This document shows, one piece after another, positions 7,761-16,840 of a stretch of DNA of 64,000 nucleotides (positions are counted from its first letter, which is position 1; every line of letters begins with the position of its first letter). Origin of the DNA: Pollutimonas sp963712655 (GTDB lineage: Bacteria; Pseudomonadota; Gammaproteobacteria; Burkholderiales; Burkholderiaceae_B). Below the pieces are notes generated by a model, which did no database searches, was not told where the DNA came from, and saw only the letters and a program-made list of their open reading frames with translations. The stretch covers positions 310,001 to 374,000 of the forward strand of contig CAVQIT010000006.1 of the NCBI GenBank assembly GCA_963712655.1, read 5' to 3'. A program made the translations under genes and the position numbers.

Positions 7761-8648
7761 TTTTGCTCCTATGCCGTTATTTTCAAAGGAAAACCTGTTT
7801 TTGTCAACTTTTTTAGCATTTACTTCTGCTAAAGCGATGTCAAAGTTATATATTTTGTCGATAAGCCCAATTTCTACGGCACTTTCTGCCAAGAACACCC
7901 TGCCTTGTGCCATAACCGTGTCCGTGTACTCATAGCTCTTGCTACGCTCCTCCGACACGTGGGTAGCAAATATCTTGTACACAGAGTCAACCATGCTCTG
8001 TAACTCTGCTTCGCCGGTCTCGGTCAAGGGCTCATTCGGGTTGCCCATCTGCTTGTACTTGCCGGCCCGGATCACTGTGGCTTTGATGCCCTCTCTCTCA
8101 AGCCTTACGCTCTGCTCCATGTGTGTCATGATGACACCGATAGACCCGATGATCGCGGTCTCCGAGGCATATACCTCCCGCGCACTTGAGCCAATCCAAT
8201 AAGCCCCCGACGCCATGCTTCCGTCTGTGAACGCGAACACGGGCTTAATGCTTTGGTCAATAGCAGAGATCAGCTCCGCAGTGTCATTAACCCCACTTAC
8301 CGCCCCACCTGGGGAATCTATGTCAAGTAGGATGCGGTCGATGCCAGGGTTGGATACTGATTCAAGTAACGCGCTTCGTATGCTGTTGTACGAGACCAGC
8401 CCAAATGCGCGATTCCAGATGGAGTCAGTATTTACTAACGCGCCTTTGATGCTGATGATGCCTGTAGATCCCTCAACGCGAAGCATCTCGCTCTTAACCT
8501 CCTGAGCGTCTTCTTCATCCCACTCATCGTAGGCGCCCATTGCAATTTTTGCGCGGATAGCATACGCGTTTGCCTCGTATTGCGCAAGGCCTGCCTCGGT
8601 AATCACCCATGCCGACTCAGGCGCAAGGTGTCCTATTTGTTTAGGCAT
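7167..8648 (-). CDS. Head maturation protease, S49 (SppA/gpC-like), with C-terminal scaffold domain
   Basis: 493 residues, ATG at 8648, overlapping the portal gene by 8 bases. Residues about 60-260 form the S49 domain: DSPGG at 111-115, the nucleophile in MASGAYW (Ser147) and the general-base Lys in GKYKQ (near 197). The protease trims the portal, scaffold or capsid in the prohead. After about residue 290 the protein changes to an Asn-rich linker, an Ala tract (about 345-360) and a coiled, charged region typical of scaffolds. An internal start at 7760 can make the scaffold alone (listed separately), as lambda Nu3 is made within C. Confidence 0.88.
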   Translation of the reverse strand: MPKQIGHLAPESAWVITEAGLAQYEANAYAIRAKIAMGAYDEWDEEDAQEVKSEMLRVEGSTGIISIKGALVNTDSIWNRAFGLVSYNSIRSALLESVSNPGIDRILLDIDSPGGAVSGVNDTAELISAIDQSIKPVFAFTDGSMASGAYWIGSSAREVYASETAIIGSIGVIMTHMEQSVRLEREGIKATVIRAGKYKQMGNPNEPLTETGEAELQSMVDSVYKIFATHVSEERSKSYEYTDTVMAQGRVFLAESAVEIGLIDKIYNFDIALAEVNAKKVDKNRFSFENNGIGAKMPNINNKKTLVSAVEAALVANGLIPANEVAADAEAVAAALAEAQATADALAAADAAAAAAAAADEGSPFIVKNEVVSDNSAVDLLKAQLKDCNESLIDAKVENKSLSTTVAALEASASGLKAIAVKSINAMQVALNHSVTSFDASSVTDVLAAHTNLSADFTKNYKVGGVAAVDPNTDTNSKPVAVDSLRAAQLAAT

Positions 8649-10173
8649 TCTTGCCTCCTTTCACTGGGTTATTTTTCTTGTTCTGACCCCGGGCACTTGT
8701 GGGTGCATCCGACTTCTGTTTTTGATTTATCGTAGACCCATCGTTGGACGCGTCTCCGTTCATGTTTTCGGTGCTGGCCTCTGCTGAGCGAAACATAGTC
8801 CCTGTCAGCGGTGTGTAGCCTACAGGGGGTAAGTGCCCAGTCAACTCAATGCTCGCTTCCTCATCGCCCATCAGCCCTAGCGACAGTAATTCAAGCACCC
8901 TGGATTGCTTTGCCTGCTTGAACGATTCGAGTTCACTTTGCGGGCGCAGCGTGATGGCCTCATACTTAAACTCTACGTACACGTCCAAACCGAAGAGCCT
9001 TAACGCCAAGGTCAAAATCTTCGAGTACATCTCGTTCAACTTGAACTGAATAGCTCCTTCGGCGTACTGCATGAAGAGGAGGGTTTCGGTTGAAGCGATG
9101 TTGCTGGACCCGGTGTTGTGCCCAAGTATTGCCGGCAGCGTTTTGGCGCCCGTGGACATTTTTGCGTTCGATAGATCCTCCAGGGTCTGGTATTCGCTAG
9201 ACAGCGAGATGTTGCCGTTGTTATCCAGGCTTATCTCAAGCATGTCGTTATAGACCAGCGCGTCCTCAGGCTCCAGTGCGTTCATCTGCTCCTCAAGTGC
9301 TGCCACGGTACGCTCGTAATACTCCGCCGCCTTCTCCTGGTCATGCTGCATCTCAGGTGGCATGTGCTTCAGGAACGACTCATAGTCAATCTTTACGTGA
9401 ACCCTAGGGTGCACCGCCCTGCGAACTACCCGCTGGATGTCCGCCAAGAACTGCTCGGAAAACAGCGTGGGCTTGATCGCACTCTCAACGGGGGAGGACG
9501 CATAAGCCTCCATCAACTCCATGTCTAAAGCAACATAAAAGAAGGTGGGGATGTCGAGGTCAATCTCCTCCCCCCCTACCTTCTGCACAGGCCGCAGGCC
9601 TTCCTTGTCCGGCTTGAATTCTATGGTGGTGGTGGTCAGCGGCTGAATACGCAGGGGTAGCCTATCCTTGCCGAGCACTAGCTCGCCGGCAATGGCGCCA
9701 TACAGCCACAATTCTTTGGCCCAGGATTCTGATATAGAACGAATAGAGTTTGACCCAGCGAAACCTTCTGCATAGTCAGGCAGAAGGTCAAATCGAGTCA
9801 GTAGCTGTTGGGTGAGGTTCGTGGCTTCGGGGTTGATCGTACCGTCGAGGTTGCGTGCAACTGCCGTGTAGTTCCGGGTGATCGCTGTGCGCAGGTACGC
9901 GAACATCGAAGCCGACAGATCTGGGGAGGCGTGGGCCAGTTCCCTTAAAATCTCACGAGAATCCTGAGAGCGGGAAACCCTCGAAATATCCGTGGAGGCA
10001 AGCCTTCGATCAGTTCTCGTGAGGACGCTGTTGGCGTCCATCGTTGCTGACTTGAAGAAGGAGGGTAACGCAGTGAGCCCATTGCGTAGCCGCTTGGGCG
10101 GAGTCACTGGCTTTAGCTGGGTGGCGGCCTCGATCCCGGATAACCCAAGGAAGGCTTTGACACGTCTGAGCAT
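8641..10173 (-). CDS. Portal protein
   Basis: 510 residues, ATG at 10173. Position between large terminase and the S49 protease, size, and the long helical stem region (around residues 250-330) with a C-terminal low-complexity tail rich in Asn/Lys/Gln fit the HK97/lambda-type portal, the dodecameric ring that anchors the packaging motor and later the tail. The last 30 residues are basic (NKKNNPVKGGKNA), suited to nucleic acid or scaffold contact. The stop overlaps the start of the protease gene. Confidence 0.88.
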   Translation of the reverse strand: MLRRVKAFLGLSGIEAATQLKPVTPPKRLRNGLTALPSFFKSATMDANSVLTRTDRRLASTDISRVSRSQDSREILRELAHASPDLSASMFAYLRTAITRNYTAVARNLDGTINPEATNLTQQLLTRFDLLPDYAEGFAGSNSIRSISESWAKELWLYGAIAGELVLGKDRLPLRIQPLTTTTIEFKPDKEGLRPVQKVGGEEIDLDIPTFFYVALDMELMEAYASSPVESAIKPTLFSEQFLADIQRVVRRAVHPRVHVKIDYESFLKHMPPEMQHDQEKAAEYYERTVAALEEQMNALEPEDALVYNDMLEISLDNNGNISLSSEYQTLEDLSNAKMSTGAKTLPAILGHNTGSSNIASTETLLFMQYAEGAIQFKLNEMYSKILTLALRLFGLDVYVEFKYEAITLRPQSELESFKQAKQSRVLELLSLGLMGDEEASIELTGHLPPVGYTPLTGTMFRSAEASTENMNGDASNDGSTINQKQKSDAPTSARGQNKKNNPVKGGKNA

Positions 10174-10207
10174 TTATTCATGCCTTCTTATTATTGTTCT
10201 TATTTTG

Positions 10208-10228
10208 GCATAATGTGCCGCATTATGC
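10208..10228 (-). other. 8-bp hairpin between terminase and portal genes
   Basis: GCATAATG and CATTATGC form a perfect stem with a 5-base loop in the 62-base gap upstream of the portal gene. No U tract follows, so it is not a standard terminator; a processing or translation-control role is possible. Confidence 0.45.
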
Positions 10229-10235
10229 TAGTTTA

Positions 10236-11918
10236 TTAGTGTTTTTTCATCTTAAATGTGCTGACAAGAGAAGGAAGCACTATTCTGTGGTGGCTGACCC
10301 CTAGCATCTTTGCTGCAGTCGCAGCGTACAGGGTTGCGTGGTGGTAGTGGTCGTTACCGTCCTTGGATTTGCTCCACACGTACTCAAGCTCTTGAGCCTG
10401 TGTGAACTTCTGAATTCGCTTCATGTCCTGAAGCTGGGCCACCCACAAGTCATCGGAATGTTCGTCCTCCATCTTCTTGATATTGCCCTGCCTCAGGTTG
10501 TCCATGAGCGCATCGAACGCCTTGTTGCGGTTGATGTTGACCTGGCGCAGATCAAGGTCTGCCTTTTCCTTGTCCTCTTCTTTATTGGCAACACTGTGCG
10601 TTTCGATAGAATTCTTGTTCACGTACACTGCGGCGAACAGGTTCATGTCCTGTCCCTGCATTCGGTAAACGGTTTCCGAGTACGGCAAGGCGTCTACAAC
10701 GGTGACTCTTGGCCAGTACTTCTTGGCAAGTTCCTGCCGGCGCTCAACAACCTTCGAGTGGTGAATCTGCTCGCAATGCACAAGCAACAGGGTTCCATCG
10801 TATAGCACCGCGGCGATGACCGCGTGGCACGTGATGCCCATGTCGAGACCCATCACATAACTAACCCCAGATAGCGGAGCCCGAGACACAATGGCTGCAC
10901 GCAACTCGTCTTCCATCAACGTGGACATTGAATCCGCACGAGGCAGTCCCAAGTTATAGTTGTCAAACTGTGAGCGCCTGGCGTACTTCGTGCTGGCCTC
11001 GATTAGGTAGGCCGGCGTGATGATGTTTGGAGCATCGAACGGCGTTACTTGGTAGCCAGCGGCTACGAAGTTTTCCGTAGGATTCTCGCACACCCATTCC
11101 CGGTGCTCAATCTGCAGAGATGGCTCTTTTCCACAGTGCGGGCAGAGTACCTTGGCCTCTCTCCACCTAAGGGTGGACAGCATCCTTTTCGTTACTTCCT
11201 CAAGGCTTCCCTTGAAATCCGGTACGTGCACGTGCTTATAGAAATCCGGGATAAAGTAGTGATTGCAATGCCCGCACTTAACCATGTTGAAGTGGCGCCT
11301 CGACTCTTTAAACTCTGCATCGATGCCAAAACCTGGTTGCGTGGGTGTAGAGAACTTCTTCTTGCGCCTATGCTTACTGTGAGTCAAGCGTGACTGGTAC
11401 TGCTCGATAATGCCAAGGTCTGAGAAGTCCAGCTCGTCATGGATTAGTTCGTCGGCGGGAATGGAGATCGGGGCGTTGCCCGACGCACTCCCTTTCATAT
11501 AGAGAAATGAATCCCCCAGCTGCTTCACCCCGGAGTTGTCCGTCGACTTGTCTATCAAGTCCGACAGATACTCAGAATTGTTGATAACCGGGTCTACCCG
11601 AGTAGTCATCACGTTAGCCGCGAACGACGCAGTCGGGAGCGTGTAAATTACTGTGTAGTAGGGTTGTATCGCACAGCCGGCCAAGGCCCCTCGGATTGAC
11701 CCTTCTGTCAGCCCGACCTGTGAGCATTTTGGGACCACAATATCTTGAGAGGTGTCGGAAAGTATCTTCTCTTGATACTCGTGGTCTTTGAAGGAGTACG
11801 GTTCACCATTGATCGTGGTGTGCTTGCATATCCACGCAGGGGCCTGGTCTACGGTGAACTTATCCGTCGTCTGAGAGCGGAGTCGCTCCAGGTGATTTCT
11901 TGTGGTTGAATCCAGCAT
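10236..11918 (-). CDS. terL: Terminase large subunit (GpA family)
   Basis: 560 residues, ATG at 11918. It is the ATPase and nuclease of the packaging motor. The ATPase domain shows a degenerate Walker A region in VVPKCSQVGLTEGS (about residues 60-75) and Walker B in LIHDELDF; a zinc-binding insertion follows, with KCGHC and LCPHCG pairs as in lambda gpA-like terminases. The C-terminal third contains an acidic nuclease-type segment (MGLDMGITCHAV and TVVDALPYSE). The gene precedes the portal, but is separated from the candidate small subunit by the tail-fibre module. Confidence 0.9.
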   Translation of the reverse strand: MLDSTTRNHLERLRSQTTDKFTVDQAPAWICKHTTINGEPYSFKDHEYQEKILSDTSQDIVVPKCSQVGLTEGSIRGALAGCAIQPYYTVIYTLPTASFAANVMTTRVDPVINNSEYLSDLIDKSTDNSGVKQLGDSFLYMKGSASGNAPISIPADELIHDELDFSDLGIIEQYQSRLTHSKHRRKKKFSTPTQPGFGIDAEFKESRRHFNMVKCGHCNHYFIPDFYKHVHVPDFKGSLEEVTKRMLSTLRWREAKVLCPHCGKEPSLQIEHREWVCENPTENFVAAGYQVTPFDAPNIITPAYLIEASTKYARRSQFDNYNLGLPRADSMSTLMEDELRAAIVSRAPLSGVSYVMGLDMGITCHAVIAAVLYDGTLLLVHCEQIHHSKVVERRQELAKKYWPRVTVVDALPYSETVYRMQGQDMNLFAAVYVNKNSIETHSVANKEEDKEKADLDLRQVNINRNKAFDALMDNLRQGNIKKMEDEHSDDLWVAQLQDMKRIQKFTQAQELEYVWSKSKDGNDHYHHATLYAATAAKMLGVSHHRIVLPSLVSTFKMKKH

Positions 11919-11986
11919 TTCTTCTTTTTATTGTTGCTGTTGTGGCCGGAGATTTTTCCAGTCCATCCTATTTCGATGCGGTCACG

Positions 11987-12256
11987 TCATGGATTCACCT
12001 GGCCCAGAATTTCCTCAGCACGACCTGCATCAATCAGACCTGTTGCTTCAAGCTTACTCAGCCCCGCCTCGGTTAGTGGGTCTTCGGAACTCACTACGTC
12101 GACAGCTGAAAGGTCGGCAAGATACACCCGCACCTCCGCGGAGGTGACCGCAGCATCTTCTATGGCTACCCTCTCTTCTGTAGTAAATAACTTTCGGAAG
12201 TCCAGAACCGTTGTTCGGGGAGTCTGGGATGGCTGTGCAACTTTGATAATTGGCAT
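11987..12256 (-). CDS. Small protein of the tail-fibre module, unknown
   Basis: 89 residues, ATG at 12256 overlapping the stop of the upstream propeller gene as TAATG, so translation is likely coupled. The sequence is acidic with an FRKLFTTEERVAIED core. Small proteins in this position next to fibre genes are often fibre chaperones or assembly factors; that is inference from position only. Confidence 0.6.
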   Translation of the reverse strand: MPIIKVAQPSQTPRTTVLDFRKLFTTEERVAIEDAAVTSAEVRVYLADLSAVDVVSSEDPLTEAGLSKLEATGLIDAGRAEEILGQVNP

Positions 12257-13377
12257 TATTTAATCCTTACGTATTTGGTGGCATCACCGAGGGTCTCTTT
12301 GGTTTGGAGGCCAGCGGTGACGCTTGGTAAGCTTATGGCGAGTCTTCCTGACTGTCCCACAGCAACCCACAGACCATTGCCGTAAGCTACAGAGAGGATA
12401 AAGTTAGTTCCAAAACTCGAAGTTCTTTGAGTCCAAGTAATTCCGTCAGGACTGGTAGCTAGTTTTCCTTCTTCGCCCACCACTATCCAAAGCCCGTTGC
12501 CGTAAGAAACGCCGCAGGGGGTTGACGACCCCAACCCCGAAGTTCTTTGAGTCCAAGTTGTTCCGTCAGGGCTGGTGGCTAGCTTTCCTGCTTCGCCCCC
12601 TGCAACCCAAAGGCCGTTGCCATAGGCTAGGCAGCGGATAGTAGAAGCCCCAAAACTCGAAGTTCTTTGAGTCCAAACTATTCCATCATAGCTAGTGGCT
12701 AGTTTTCCAGCAGTGCCGCTCGCAACCCAAAGGCCATTGCCGTAGGCTATGGAGTAGATGTCTGAGACCTCAAAACCCGAAGTTCTTTGAGTCCAAGTTG
12801 TTCCGTCAGGGCTGGTGGCTAGCTTTCCTGCTTCGCCCCCTGCAACCCAAAGGCCGTTGCCATAGGCTAGGCAGCGGATAGTAGAAGCCCCAAAACTCGA
12901 AGTTCTTTGAGTCCAAACTATTCCATCATAGCTAGTGGCTAGTTTTCCAGCAGTGCCGCTCGCAACCCAAAGGCCATTGCCGTAGGCTATGGAGTAGGTA
13001 AAGCTAGCCAATAAAATAGAGGTTCTTTTAGTCCAGTTAATCCCATCTGTGCTGGTTGCAAGGCCTTTCATATCCGCCGCTGCTACCCAAAGTCCGTTGC
13101 TGTAAGCGATGTAACGGACAGACGCTGCCCCAAATAACTCCTCCAAACCGGGAATCGGAACCCATACCTCAGCTTGCGGCGCGTCGACGCCATACTTTTC
13201 GAAGAACGCAGGATAATCAGCAGCTTCGTCGGTCAGCACATATCCGCTCTTCAAATAAGCAGCGTTATCCGTTACATACAGAGGGTCAACCGCAGGGTTG
13301 TCCGACTCCGGGAACCAGACATGCGAGCCAATGGGTTTAGCCCCACCGCCCAATGTGTTATTTAGGCTAATGGGCAT
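12256..13377 (-). CDS. Tail fibre / receptor-binding-type protein with seven-unit beta-propeller
   Basis: 373 residues from the ATG at 13377, which overlaps the upstream stop as TAATG; an upstream in-frame ATG exists but lies inside the preceding gene. After an N-terminal domain of about 85 residues come seven units of about 40 residues, each with the core YGNGLWVA-x-G-x-x-GKLATS-x-DG-x-x-WTQRTS, then a short C-terminal tail ending in KYVRIK. Seven such units fit a closed seven-bladed propeller, a common carbohydrate- or protein-binding scaffold. Units 2-3 and 4-5 are encoded by identical DNA over 222 bases. It is a paralogue of the next upstream gene. Confidence 0.75.
   Translation of the reverse strand: MPISLNNTLGGGAKPIGSHVWFPESDNPAVDPLYVTDNAAYLKSGYVLTDEAADYPAFFEKYGVDAPQAEVWVPIPGLEELFGAASVRYIAYSNGLWVAAADMKGLATSTDGINWTKRTSILLASFTYSIAYGNGLWVASGTAGKLATSYDGIVWTQRTSSFGASTIRCLAYGNGLWVAGGEAGKLATSPDGTTWTQRTSGFEVSDIYSIAYGNGLWVASGTAGKLATSYDGIVWTQRTSSFGASTIRCLAYGNGLWVAGGEAGKLATSPDGTTWTQRTSGLGSSTPCGVSYGNGLWIVVGEEGKLATSPDGITWTQRTSSFGTNFILSVAYGNGLWVAVGQSGRLAISLPSVTAGLQTKETLGDATKYVRIK
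12536..12997. repeat. Exact 222-bp direct duplication, period 240 bp, within propeller gene
   Basis: Bases 12536-12757 and 12776-12997 are identical, third codon positions included. The period of 240 bp equals two 40-codon propeller units, so the duplication adds two whole blades and keeps frame. Perfect identity against a background of diverged units points to a recent duplication or conversion. Confidence 0.9.
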
Positions 13378-14474
13378 TATTTGACCCTCATGTATTGGAT
13401 AGATGCGCCTTCGGCTTGAAGCGTGGGTAAACCTGCGATTTGGTCGGGGAATGAGCGAGCTAGTTTTCCAGAATTGCCAACAGCCACCCACAGACCATTA
13501 CCATGAGTGATGGAGTTGATACCCGATGTCCCAAAGCCTGAAGTTTGTTGCGTCCAGTTGATGCCGTCTATACTTGTGATCAGCCACCCCGATGAACTCA
13601 CTGCAACCCAAATGCCGCTTTCATAAGCTACGCAATAAATATAGACATTTGCAAGGCCGCTGGTTCTTTGAGTCCAGTTAATCCCGTCAGGACTGGTGGC
13701 AAGTTTTGATGCTTCACCCCCCGCAACCCACAGGCCGTTACCGTAACCTACAGAGTAGATATAGTTTCCCGAAAAGCTTGATGTTCTTTGCGTCCACGTA
13801 ATTCCATCTAGACTTGTAGCTAGTTTTCCGGTAAGACCGACTGCAACCCAAAGACCATTGCCATAGGCTACCTCTTGAGCAGCTATTGTTCCGAAACCCA
13901 AAGTTCTTTGGGTCCAATTGACTCCATCAGAACTGGTTGCTAGTGTTCCTGAACTGCCCACTGCTACCCAAAGACCGTTGCCGTAAGCTACGCAAGTGAT
14001 ATACGCTCCAAAACTCGAAGTTCTTTGCGTCCAGGTCATCCCGTCAAGACTTGTAGCTAGTTTTCCTGCCTCTCCTGCTGCAACCCACAGGCCATTTCCG
14101 TAAGCAACGGAATTGATGTAGGAACTGGTGAAGCCTGAAGTCCTTGGGGTCCAAGTTATTCCATCAGGGCTTGTGGCTAGTTTTCCAGTTTGACCCACTG
14201 CAACCCATAGGTCGTTACCATAAGCGACGGAGTTGATCGCCGTTGACCCAAAACTCGAAACCATCTGCGTCATGTTCAGGTTAGTCTGATCGACCGAACC
14301 AAACAGGCTTATGACATCAGCATGCTCCGGCGACTCATAAACTATATGCCCCGACTTCAAGAACTGCATGCCATCAATTTCAAGCAATGGCTCAGGCTGG
14401 TCCTGCATGAATACACACTCACCCAGTTCAACACCTGCACCGCCACCAAAGACTTTTTTCAGACTTAACGCCAT
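13377..14474 (-). CDS. Tail fibre / receptor-binding-type protein with seven-unit beta-propeller (paralogue)
   Basis: 365 residues from the ATG at 14474 (MALSLKK), one base after the stop of the large fibre gene; the longer in-frame ORF would start inside that gene. An N-terminal domain of about 78 residues (MQFLKSGHIVYESPEH) is followed by seven units with the YGNGLWVAVG...WTQRTS core and a tail ending YMRVK, like the neighbouring paralogue. Units here are more diverged from each other. Seven blades again suggest a closed propeller at the fibre tip or baseplate. Confidence 0.75.
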   Translation of the reverse strand: MALSLKKVFGGGAGVELGECVFMQDQPEPLLEIDGMQFLKSGHIVYESPEHADVISLFGSVDQTNLNMTQMVSSFGSTAINSVAYGNDLWVAVGQTGKLATSPDGITWTPRTSGFTSSYINSVAYGNGLWVAAGEAGKLATSLDGMTWTQRTSSFGAYITCVAYGNGLWVAVGSSGTLATSSDGVNWTQRTLGFGTIAAQEVAYGNGLWVAVGLTGKLATSLDGITWTQRTSSFSGNYIYSVGYGNGLWVAGGEASKLATSPDGINWTQRTSGLANVYIYCVAYESGIWVAVSSSGWLITSIDGINWTQQTSGFGTSGINSITHGNGLWVAVGNSGKLARSFPDQIAGLPTLQAEGASIQYMRVK

Positions 14475-14475
14475 A

Positions 14476-16332
14476 TCAGACCTCCCAATTGGTGCCGTTG
14501 AACAAAAAGGTGATCTTTGTGTCCACGTCAAAGATCACTGAGGTGTCAGTGCCTTTTGAGGTTTGAATGAGTGCTCCACCTGCCGGGACCGAGATAGTGG
14601 GTGTGGCCGATTGAAGTTTCACGAAGTGAACTACGTTGCCCACGCCTGCCCCAGCAGGCAGCGTTACTACCCAGTCGCCTTGGAGTAGATATGTTTTTAG
14701 GTTATCCGCAGTGAAATCATCTGACTGGGTAGCGTCAATAGTGAAGTAGTCGCGTATTCCATCCGCCATAATCCCTGCAAGCTCTGTTATGCCATCTTGC
14801 ACATTGCCTGATTGCAAGGGTGTGCCAGTAGGGTCATAAGAGACATCAGCCGCATCACCTGCAGCAGACAGGGCAGATTTAAGTGCCCAATAGTGAGCGG
14901 AGAACTCTCCATTCTCTACAGGATCAGTAAGTTTATTGGCCCAGGCCTTAGCAAGCTCGGAAGCCGTTTGCGCTTCTGCACTCGCAGTAGTGACCACTCC
15001 TTCACTGACTAATGCATCTGCAGCACTAGCCGCCGCCGCTTCCTTATCTCCCACAATACTTGCAGCACTGGCAGCAGCTTCAGTAGCGGAACTAGCCGCT
15101 GCTTCCTTAGCGGCCAGCGCAGCCGTTTCAGACAAGCCCGCTACATTCTTGCTGTCAAGCGCCTCGTCCCGATAGGTCGCAGCATTCGTTTCGGATAGGC
15201 CAGCAGCGTTCTTGCTAGCCAAAGCGCCAGCGGCCGACGTGCTGGCCTCCCCTGCCCTGACGCTCGCAGTGTTTGCCGACGTACCCGCATTGGTTTCGCT
15301 GGTAGCTGCATTGGTCGCGTACGTGCCGGCTTGGTTCTTGTATGTAAATGCAGTGGATGCGGAATCATCCGCGTTCGTTGCGCTCTGGCCGGCAGCGTTT
15401 TTGCTGTCAAGCGCGTGGGATGCCAAGGTTGTGGCGTTTGTCTCAGATTCTTGCGCCGCTGTGGCGCTGCCTTGTGCGTCGGCTGCTGCTGTCGCTGCGG
15501 CGCTCTTAGAATCGTCAGCCTCGTTCTGGCTGATTAATGCCGCGGCGGCGGAATCTGCGGCCTCCTGCGCCTTTGTGGTTGCAGTCGTCGACTCGGTTGA
15601 CGCCGTTTGCGCGCTTGTTGCCGCATTGGTTTCGGATAGATCTGCTGCCGTCTTGCTAGATAAGGCGGCGCTGGCCGAGTCGGCCGCATTGGTTGCGCTG
15701 GTGGCTGCTGCTACGGTGGATTCCGTCACACTGGCTGCAGCGGCAACCGCCTGGGCAGCCGCCTCGGACGCTGCCTCAGTGGCATCCAGCACCGAATCAC
15801 GGGCTTCCTGGGCTACTTCGGCGGACGCCGCGGCAGAGGCTACTGCCTGGTCAAGGCCTTCCAGAGACACCAACAGTTCGCTGATCTGCTCCGCACTCTC
15901 CGCTGCTTCTTGGGTAAGGCCCTCTAGGGACTTAACCATCGTCACTTCCCCATACCGATCAGTCATGGGGTACAGGCCGTCTCCGTTCGGTCCGCCCGTG
16001 GAGTTTCCAGTCATCCATTCGGTGAATTCAACAAGGTTGGCCTGCCGGCCCTTGAGGAACTCTTCAATCTTGCGCATCAGGTACAGATTATTGGCAGTGC
16101 TGACCGATCGTATAATGACGTAATCCGACGCCGCCACACTCTCAAGTGCGTCAGCATCCAGCGTAAGTGCCGTGTCCGACTCGACTGATAGGATCTCGTA
16201 GCAAGTTGTGAGCGCACCGGGCAGGACCAAGATGTCCCCCGGAGACGTTTCAGACCCAAATTCGGTGTTATCGCCTGTGACTGCGCGGGCGCCCATCGTC
16301 AGGGACACCTTCCCCGTTCTATATAGTGGCAT
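14476..16332 (-). CDS. Long tail fibre protein with Ala/Ser-rich repeat shaft
   Basis: 618 residues, ATG at 16332. Residues 1-150 form an N-terminal beta-rich domain (MPLYRTGKVSLTMGARAVTG) likely to attach to the tail. Residues about 150-460 are short repeats rich in Ala, Ser, Thr and Asn (SETNA, SKNAAG, SATNA types), the coiled shaft seen in lambda Stf-like fibres. Then come KAWANKLTDPVENGEFSAHYW, a motif found after such shafts in phage fibres, and a C-terminal beta-rich domain ending in LFNGTNWEV. It heads the fibre module. Confidence 0.85.
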   Translation of the reverse strand: MPLYRTGKVSLTMGARAVTGDNTEFGSETSPGDILVLPGALTTCYEILSVESDTALTLDADALESVAASDYVIIRSVSTANNLYLMRKIEEFLKGRQANLVEFTEWMTGNSTGGPNGDGLYPMTDRYGEVTMVKSLEGLTQEAAESAEQISELLVSLEGLDQAVASAAASAEVAQEARDSVLDATEAASEAAAQAVAAAASVTESTVAAATSATNAADSASAALSSKTAADLSETNAATSAQTASTESTTATTKAQEAADSAAAALISQNEADDSKSAAATAAADAQGSATAAQESETNATTLASHALDSKNAAGQSATNADDSASTAFTYKNQAGTYATNAATSETNAGTSANTASVRAGEASTSAAGALASKNAAGLSETNAATYRDEALDSKNVAGLSETAALAAKEAAASSATEAAASAASIVGDKEAAAASAADALVSEGVVTTASAEAQTASELAKAWANKLTDPVENGEFSAHYWALKSALSAAGDAADVSYDPTGTPLQSGNVQDGITELAGIMADGIRDYFTIDATQSDDFTADNLKTYLLQGDWVVTLPAGAGVGNVVHFVKLQSATPTISVPAGGALIQTSKGTDTSVIFDVDTKITFLFNGTNWEV

Positions 16333-16366
16333 TTATGCCCTTCTAATTATTTATTTTGGTACTGCG

Positions 16367-16789
16367 TCAGGCTGCAAGTATTTCTTCGTATCTTCGGAAA
16401 AATTCCTTGGTCTGCTCGGTCTCAAATTTGTTCAATGCCTTAATCAAGGCGGCCTCAATCTTCTTTAGACGTTCCGGCGTGTAGTAATCAATCTGCATCT
16501 TCACCAATTGCTGCAGGGTGGAGGATACCGAGTTCATCACCTGGGCTTTTTGGTTGGCCGGCGTCAGGGCGTCATCGAGAACAATCTGCTGCAACGCCTG
16601 AGCGGAGCGCAGCTGCAGCGTCAACTCCATCTCCAGGTTCATGTCCGACAACCTTTTGACAGGTAGTAGCGCGTCGATCTGCGCACGCAGGAAAAGCAGA
16701 TCGCCCTCACCCATATTGCTGAGGTCGTGGCCCTGTTTCGGTTCCCCTGCTTTTAGGATCTTTCCGTTGAATGCGTAGGTGTCTGACAT
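16367..16789 (-). CDS. Conserved-looking helical protein, unknown
   Basis: 140 residues from ATG 16789 (MSDTYAF); an in-frame ATG at 16816 would add nine Asn/Ile-rich residues and neither start has a clear Shine-Dalgarno sequence. The protein is helical, with LFLRAQIDALLPVKRL and YYTPERLKKIEAALIKALNKF. It lies between the candidate small terminase and the fibre gene and could be structural or a packaging accessory. Function not recognised. Confidence 0.6.
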   Translation of the reverse strand: MSDTYAFNGKILKAGEPKQGHDLSNMGEGDLLFLRAQIDALLPVKRLSDMNLEMELTLQLRSAQALQQIVLDDALTPANQKAQVMNSVSSTLQQLVKMQIDYYTPERLKKIEAALIKALNKFETEQTKEFFRRYEEILAA

Positions 16790-16840
16790 AATTTTATTGT
16801 TTGTAATTATTGTCAATTTTACATTTATTCTTTGGTTAAC

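Noticed and set aside
13378..13491. N-terminal extension of the first propeller gene
   Set aside because: The added 38 residues lie inside the upstream gene and are basic nonsense; the TAATG junction at 13377 is the better start.
15212..16123. 303-residue plus-strand ORF opposite the fibre shaft
   Set aside because: The Ala/Ser-rich repeats (GCN/AGC codons) give an open but meaningless Ala/Ser/Val frame on the other strand.
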